A DNA stretch of 60,061 nucleotides from contig NZ_CAMVPU010000024.1 of NCBI RefSeq assembly GCF_947169445.1, positions 1-60,061 on the forward strand. The letters are read 5' to 3'. The stretch is from an uncultured Butyrivibrio sp. Lineage in GTDB: Bacteria; Bacillota; Clostridia; Lachnospirales; Lachnospiraceae. Below the pieces are notes generated by a model. The model ran no database searches. It saw only the letters and a list, made by a program, of their open reading frames with translations, and was not told where the DNA came from. Positions within the stretch are counted from its first letter, which is position 1. Every line of letters starts with the position of its first letter. The position numbers were made by a program, and so were the translations under genes. Positions 38,801-47,800 of the stretch are shown piece by piece.

Positions 38801-41800
38801 TAAATCCATTTGCTGCATAGATGGTACGTGTCAGCTTCTGTCCGTTCTTTTCTACAGCGAGAAGTTTTCCACTTGAATTATCATCGCCACCTGCAAAGTT
38901 TCTGCTATAAAGCGAAATAGTCGCATCCTTCTTTTCATCAGAAGATGATGTAGTCCAGATTTTTTCAACAGTTATAGCTTCTCTTGGCAAAAGAGAATTA
39001 GAAACAACGCTGGTCTGCGCGTTATCTGAACTACCAGCATTTGCACTAACGCCACCCAAGCTACCATCAGCCAAATTACTTGCACCAGTAGCCGAACCAT
39101 ATTCATAACCATCCTGCTCATATCCATTTGGAATATCCTCATCAAGCTCAGCAAGTCTGTAAATGTACTTCTCAGGATTTGAACCATCTCCAAGCTGATA
39201 AAGAGGAAGCGATGAAACAAACGCCTTCCAGCCACTTACTTCTGAAACAGTGACCTTGGCTACGTCATCTGGTTCTTCACTTACAACTCCAGGATTATCG
39301 TTTGTCTTTAACAACTCTGAAACTAAGACATTTTCCCATTCCGCATCATCCGGAACTGTTCCTTCAGAATCTGCAATTATTCTCTGAAGGGTAAAGTTGA
39401 TCTTTTCAGGTCTTAACTTGAAAGCATTATTATTATCTACCCATATCTTACTTCCAACTATGCTGGTCAAAGGGGTATTTATCACATGTACATATAAGCT
39501 ATCATCTGCACCTTCACTTGTATTATGGCAAAGCTTATCAGAAAGCTCTGCACTGTTTCCAGGCCAGCTACTGCCCTCTGCAGATGCATACTGAGTCTTA
39601 AAGTTTCCTGTAGTTTCCTCCTTCACATAATAAACAATGATTTTACCATCCTTGTTATACTTAGGAAGGTTACTATATGTGTATGTATTCTCAGAATCAT
39701 TAAGTGTCTGCTGGCTTCCTGTGAAGGTAAGTTTTGACAGCAAAGCTTCTTTTACATCTGCATCTGAAGGTGCGTCTCCTCCATCATAATTAACACTATA
39801 AAGTGAAACCTCTATAGCTTCATGTGTGGACTCGTTATCATTCCAAACCTTTTTAACATTTACTGTTTCTCTGACAATAAGTTTATTGGTGATATTTGTA
39901 AAATACTGATCCTCTTCATTAGCTGACTTTCCATAGCTATGAGCAACTGAATATGCCCCTCCCTGGCCAGTAAGCTTAGTAGAATCAATACTTGCAACGG
40001 ACTCACCAACCTTAGTTACTACTGCCCGGTATGAGTATTCATTGCCTGCTTTGACAATATCATTTACATACTTAGGAAGTTCAATTGTCTTGGCCTGGTT
40101 CTCATTTGCTTTTATAATCTCAGATGCATGCTCATTCCATGTTGTGCCATCTTCCGATTTCTGTATTGAAATTGTTACCTCATCAGGTCTTTGCTTATAT
40201 TTGTCAGGAACATTTTCAAATGTATCATCCCAACTGATGGTTACTTTCAGATTGACAAAATTCACAAATCCGGTATTAACAATGGTTGTGGTATCAGGAT
40301 TAGAATTAGGATCAGGTGATTCCTCATATTTTGTCTGATAATAATTCTTTAGTTTAAGTTTACTGCCTGAAATCGTATATTCCGCATCAACATCTTCTGT
40401 AACTCTATAACATAGTTCAGTAAGAGTTGGAGATGCATCGCTTCCATAGGCTTTATTTCCGTAAGCATACTTAGGAAGACCGGAAATAGTGTAGGTCCAG
40501 GTATTGCCATCGCTACTAACAATGCGGTCAACTGTCAAACTGCTGCTTGCACTGGACAATTGATTATTTACAGCACTATTAAAGGAGCCATCACTTCCTT
40601 TAGAAGTATCCTCCGAAATATTTAAAGCAAGATCAACCGGCCTCTTATTTCTCTTGTTGCTTTCATCTTCCCACTTCTTAACTACAGTTATCGGCTTGGT
40701 AATCAGAGTATTGGTAATTGTGGTCGCATATGCACCGGATGAATAACTGTTACTATATCCGCTTTCAGTTCCGTCGCTCGTAGCAACATACTCCGTGGCA
40801 CCAAAAGTAAGACTATACCCGATAGGTACAGAGCCATTTCCGGTACTGTCTGTTTCAATGAATCTGTAAGCATAGCGCTGCGCCGATCCATTTGTGTCAT
40901 CTACATAAAGTGGCAGATTATCATGCTTTATACTCCAATTATTTGTAGCATTAAGCTCCGTAATTACCGTATTGCTTCCGAGATTCTCTTTAATTTTTCC
41001 GCTGCCGGTAGAATTATCAGGAATGTCTTCCCATTTCACGTCATTCCAGGTCGCACTATTCCTGTCAGCATCTGCAAACTCACTATTTCCTATATTTGCA
41101 CGCTGAAGCTTAACATAGACAGAATCTGCCCTTGTTTCAAATATGTTATCTTTATCTTCCCAGCTCACACTTACAGTCGCACTTGTATAAGGAGTGTTAA
41201 CTATACGGAAAATAGCTGCATCGTCATCCGCAGTATTCCCCGTCTTAGCATCCGCTGCAGAAGATAGTTTTACATATGTAGAATTCTCAGTACTATCTGC
41301 CTTATAGTAAACTACGCTTGAATCAGTTCTTGCTTTTTCTGCTACGTAGTAAACTATTGGCTTACCATCCATATTTGTAGAAGGAAGGTTCGAAAATACT
41401 GTCTTCCAGCTATTAGCAGAAGAAATAGTACGTGTAATTTCCTGCCCGTTTTCTTTTACAACTGTAAGAACTCCGCCTGTACTGTCTTCTCCGCCAAGGA
41501 AGTTTTTGCTATAGAGCGAAATTGTCACTTCCTTCTTTTCACTAGAAGATGCCGCATTCCAGATCTTTTCAACAGTTATGTCTTTTCTCCTTAAAAGAGA
41601 ATTGGTAACCGTGCTGGTCTGCTTAGAAGCGATGGAAGAAGCATATGTATAACCATCCTGCTGATATCCGTTTGGCACAGAAATTTCCGCAAGTCTGTAA
41701 ATATATCTGCTATGAGTAGAGCCATCACCAAGTTTATAAAGAGGAAGTGATGAAACTAACGCCTTCCAGACTGTATTTTCAGATATAGTTACAATTGCTC

Positions 41801-44800
41801 CATCAGTTCCTTCGCTCACTCCTGTTGGGCTTGAATTGGTCTTTTTTACCTCATCTAATGTAACATTCTCCCATTGAGTACTATCAGTTATGCTATCACC
41901 GGATGCCACAACCACTCTTTGCAGAGATAATGTAAACTCAGAAGGTCTTAATTTATATGCATTCTCACTATCCAACCACACCTTGCTACCTTCAATGCTG
42001 GTAAGAGGTGTATTTACCACGAGTATATAGGTGCTGCTTTCTGTTTCACTGTCTGTCGTGTGGCAAAGCGCATCACCAGCATCTGAACCGGCAGCAGGCC
42101 AGACACCCTCACTAGAAACATACTGAGTCTTAAAGCGACCTGTAGTTTCCTCCTTCACATAGTAAACTATTATATTTCCATCCTTGTTATACTTAGGAAG
42201 GTTGCTATATGTGCATGTTTTATCAGAATCATTCAGAGTCTTTTCGCTATCTGTAAAGGTAAGTTTTGATAGCGAAGATTCTTTTACTACACCAGAAGGC
42301 GCTGATCCTCCGTTAAAGTTAGGACTATAAAGCGCAATATTAATACTACTACTATGCGTCTCTTCCTCATCATTCCAGCGAAGTTCCACATAAATTGCTT
42401 CTTCCTTGGTTCTTAAAGTATTTGTAATTGTTGTAAAATACCCGGAAGAATCATTAGGGAATTCCTGAGCAATAGAGTAGGATCCACCACTGGTAGGCAG
42501 ATTTGTATTAGTATCTAATGTAGTTCCCACGCTTCCCACTTTGATTTCTACTGCTCGATATTGGTATACTTCGCTATTTGCAGAAGTTCCGTAGTATTTA
42601 GGAAGATTTTCAAATTTTTTCTCCCAAGTATTACTATCACCTTCTAAGGCATTAGCACTTGTTATTGTCCTTGCTACCACATCAGTCCAGGTGTTCCCAT
42701 CCTGAGACTTCTGGATCATGACAGTTATGGAACTTGGCCTTAATCCATATTCATCAGAATTGTCTTCCCATTTTTGGGTAACAGTGAGGGTTGTTACAGC
42801 ATTTGTTGAATCCAGCTGGTTAACCATCTTTACAGATGGAGATGAGGATATATCTGTAATGTCAGCAGGATTGTAAACAAGGTAGTTTCCTGCTGAAATC
42901 GGCGTATAGAACAAAGCAGAATCAGTGTTCTGCGTTCCATTCTGAGTCCAGGTGGATGTCTGGCTGTCACCGGAAGGCGCATTTACAGTTATGGTAGTAG
43001 TTGACGCAGTTGTATCTGGTGAAGCTGAACTATTCGATGAAGCAGCATTATTCTGCACAATGTCTGTCTCGATTACTCTATATTGATAATAGGCACCTTT
43101 TGCCCCTGATGCATTAGCAGTTGTCAAAAGTCCACTAAAGTTCTTCTTCCAGCCATTTCCACTATTTAATTCAAAAGATTTAGCGCTTTCATAGGTAAGG
43201 TCACTCCAGTTTCCGCTATCTCCAAGCCTGTACTGAACCTTGAATTTTACAGAGCCCTCTCTCATTCCATAGTCATTACTGTAATCGTCCCATCTCTTAG
43301 AAACAGTAAATTTGTTTTTAAGGCTGTTCTTTAAGTGGGTTATTATCTCAAGGTTTGAGGTAGTTGTTGTAGTTGTGGTAGCATCTGCTGTATCAGTACT
43401 TCCTTCTGTTGTAGACGCAGAAACAGAGACCTCCTTAACATCAGAAGCTAAAGCAGATACCTTTCCTGTTACAATTGTATAATTTGCATTCACGAATTCT
43501 GAATTAAAAGACTCGGTAACTGTATAGGTATATAATTTGCCGTTTAAAGAATATACAGGAGCCGGGGTTTTAAAAGTTATCGTATAAACCCAGATATTAT
43601 CTCCATTTGCAGATTTTTCTACGCTTAGTGTATAATCCGTGTCTTCTTTAAATTCAATACTATCCGAATTATTCTTACTACCAGACTGAGTGGCTGCTGC
43701 AGCTCTTACTGTGAAATTAAGAGCCCTCTTAGTCTTATCACTTTCATCGTTAATATCAGGAAGTATCCAGTTACCATCGTTATCCTTACTATTCCACTCT
43801 TTATAGAAGGTAATAGTATCAAAGGTTTTGGAACTACTATATGTATTTAAGAAACATTCTGTCTTCTTGTTATTCTCAGCAGTATTTTTTAAGCTAATAC
43901 CATTATTAGAAAAAGCCACACCAATAAATGTGCCATCAGTGCCAAGGTTCCCTGAAATAGCCGTATTACCATTTGTTGGTCCACTTCCATCAGCATCAGT
44001 ATTGGTAGGATCCGCTCCATTAAGGGCAGCAGTATATCCCGGCATATCCCCTGTCATCTCAAGTGCATAATAAACGTATAGCTTACCACTTGGAGCAAAA
44101 ATAGGGTAATCATTCCAGGTGATTGTAGATGTAGTATCTGAGAGGTTCTTTGTAGCTATTGTTTCAGCCACAAACTCTGCACTGGAAATATCAAAAGATG
44201 CTATTTCTTCGCCATATGCTCCGTTATTATAGCCATTTCCATCACTTTCAAGCTCCATTCTATAAAGCCTGAATGTAGCCTTTGCATAGGTATTCTGATA
44301 ATCTTTTCCTGTTATATTCCACTGCTTGGTAATTTCAAAGTTTCTGGCATTGGTAACATTAGATACTTCAGTTGTAGTAGCAGGCGAAGACTCTTTTGTC
44401 TCTTTAACAAGAGTCTGATATACATTGGTAAGATCCGCAGAATTATCTGTATAACTTGGCTGCATGATCTCTGGCGGAAGTTCATTTCCTAATTCATTGT
44501 AAATTATCTCTTTTTGCGAATAGGTGTACTGATATCCCAGTTCGTCATATTTAGGAAATTCTGCATAGGCTGCTACTGTTCCATCAGCATTATAAGTTCC
44601 AAATGCATACAAGGACTTTTCTGAATTCAATTCTCTTGGAGAATTGGAGCCATCGTTTTTAGCTGTTCCATCCTCTGCTTTATTTTCCGAAACAGCTCTA
44701 GCTGAATATGCATTCTTTTTCGTTTCTGTAGATGCATCAGCTGCCACTTCCGGAACCTTATTGGCGGTGTCGTCATAAGCACTTTCTCTGAACAGATAAA

Positions 44801-47800
44801 TAAGAGCCTTTGGCAATTTGTCCGCAAGAATACCCTCCGGAACATTTGTCCAAAGCTTTTTACCTTCCATATGGACTGTATCTGCAATGCTAACAAGGGT
44901 AAAACTTCCCTCTTTTGTAAGAAAAACACCATCTGATAACTTAACATCACTAGGGGTAGCGCTACTTTTTACAATAAACTGCTTGGTTGTAACAGAACCT
45001 TCTGTAATACTCTTTTCTTCAACCGCAGCAGAGTTATACTTATCCCCATCAAAAATATCCACCTGGTAATGCTTCGTTTCATACTTGGACGCAGCATTAT
45101 TAAGGGTCTCAGCTACATAATAAACATAAACATTTCCGTCTTTATCTGCAGTAGGAAGCCCTGTATATACAACTTTCTGGATGAATTTGTTTCCATCCTC
45201 AACACTTTCCCATTTCTCAGTATAGGCTCCTTCATATTTTTGTATTGTGGATTCCTCACTATCAGCTCCTGCGGTCTTGTAGTACAAAGTATAGTACAAG
45301 TCAGGTCTTTGGCTGCTCTTTGCATAGTCATGCCATATTACATAGAATGAAACCTGATTTCTCTCACCTGCTGCCTGGTTGGTGTAGCCAAAGTTCTCAG
45401 TCATGAGAAGGCTGGTTATACCAGCTGGAACACTTACAGTTGCAGCTCCATTTGAGCCAGCAGTTGCACTCGAACTGCCAGTAGTAAATGAACTATATTT
45501 AAGAGCAGAGTTATCCAAGGTTGTCACTACATACCCTGTCGTAGTTGTATCCTTGGTAGCTTCTATATCTACTTCTTTTCTTTCTGTAGGCTTATCTACT
45601 TCAGCCTTATTAACACATAGAGTTTCTGTTGTCACCGGAGTTCCGGTGCAAATATACTCTTTGACACTGTAGGTATAGGTGTTTCCATTATCGTCATAAG
45701 CCGGATAATATTCCCCGCCATTTGTAAAGGTGACTTTTAGCTTATCTCCACTTGTTAGTGTCTTCTTTTCAGCATCTGAATATGTAGGGATATCTATGTA
45801 TGCAACTTCTTCCTCATTGCCTTCTAGTTCTCTGAAAAGAGCAACTCTAAGGAAATCACCTCTTAGCTTCAGAACATTGTCAGAGTCATTCCAGGTCTTG
45901 GTAAATACAAAGCTTCTGCTGGCAAATCTGGTATTTGTAATGGTAAAGTTGTAGCCGCTTTCTGATTTATTTACAGAAACTTTGTAGCCAGGTTTACCGT
46001 TTGCATCGTTAACAACAGCCGGAATTACTCCGCCTGTAAGGTTACCATTTTCATCTATAGTCTGATTTTCGATTTCTCGATCATATTTTCCAGTAACATC
46101 GTTATACAAGGACGCTCTGATGCTCAGATGTTTTTTTATAGCCTCTGCACGTAAAGCTTTCTGTTTGTCTTCATCTGCCGCATCATAAACATTTTTTTCT
46201 TCATCAGTTATAAGGAAATCCTCTCCGTGAATCCATATATGATTTGCATAATCTTTTTCCTTCGAGAGAATAAGCGTGTAGTACTCACCCGAAATGGAAT
46301 TTTTAACAGCTACAAAATTCCCATTATCATAATATCCAAATTCAACCTTTACATCAGATCTCTGGGATATATCAGAATCGTCATTCCAAACCTTCGACAC
46401 TTCAATTCTGGACATAGAAGTCTGACCACCGGTATAGTTATTAACAAAAAGATTTATTTCTTTTCCCGTGGTAGTCTTATCATATTCTTTTCCATATTTG
46501 ATTGATGTATCTACATTTGTCTCTTCAATACTATATACATACTGCCCGCCATCATCTGTATATGAAGGCACTTCAATGGCGGCCGTTTTCCAGGTCTTAC
46601 CACCATTACTAATGTCAAAGCTCTTACTCTCTGAAGTACCACTTTCTGTATAAGTAATGGTAAAGATTCCTGTCTCACCAAGTTCATTTTCAGGCTTATT
46701 CAAAACTATGGTTGCATAATCAGATGCACTGCCTCCGTCCTGTGCCTGTTTAAGAATCAAAGTTACATTTCCGGTATTGCTACTGCTTCCGTCTATACTC
46801 CAGCTATCTCCGGACCAGGTCTTTGTAATGTACAGTTTTTTAGCACCATAAAGCTTATCAGTAACTGTGAAGGCAAATGATTCGACACCATCCTCTGTAA
46901 CAGTATTACTTGCCTCTGAAGTAGTTTTGTAGCTGTAGTCATTTAAGGAATAAAGGGCAGTATATGTGCCATCAGTTTCACTATAAGAATAATCACTATC
47001 AGGTATTTCAGTCTTCAAGCCACTTCCCGATGTAACGCTTCTTTCAACTACTCTGAATTCATATCTTTCGCCTTTTCCATTGTAGAGATTTACCGCATCA
47101 AAAGAGCCGGTGACTTTCTTTTTACTTGAAGAAAATCCCGTAAGTGTAAGTGTAGCATCAGTATCCGTCCAAACATCTCCCTCTTTTTTCTGAAGGACAA
47201 AAGTGCACGCAGAATTAACATAGTCTGAAACCGCAGACACATTCCAGTATTTGGTTACCTTAGGAGAAATCCTGGCACTTCTGACATTACAGATACTGCC
47301 ACCGTTTAAAACATAGTTGTTGGTGGATTCTCCTAAAAATCCGGAAGAATCATTGGTTCCCTCTGCTGCATTGTAATAATAGGTCTCATATAATTCAGAC
47401 TCCGAAATCTCAGTTACGTAATAAACATACTCGTAACCCATTTCATCATATTTAGCCAGCTTAACACCCGGATCTGAACCTATAAATTTGCTCAAAGGAA
47501 TTGCTATGCTGTTACCTGCGGTATCACCGGCATCTGCTTCTGCAAGAGTATAAGTATACTGCCTGGCATCTTTTGTAACAGGCGCTCCATCTGTCTGAGT
47601 TTTGTTCTCAGGATATCTCCAAAGATATAATGTGATTCCTTTACTTATGGCCAGCTTTCTTCGAGAAATGCTGTCTGCATCATTGCCATCGTACCAGACT
47701 TTGTTAAAAGAAAAATCTGCATCCCCGGTAATAGTCGCATAAATCTTCTGACCCGAATAGCACTTATCCGTGTCTGTGCTGTAGGTTCCATTGTCATAGG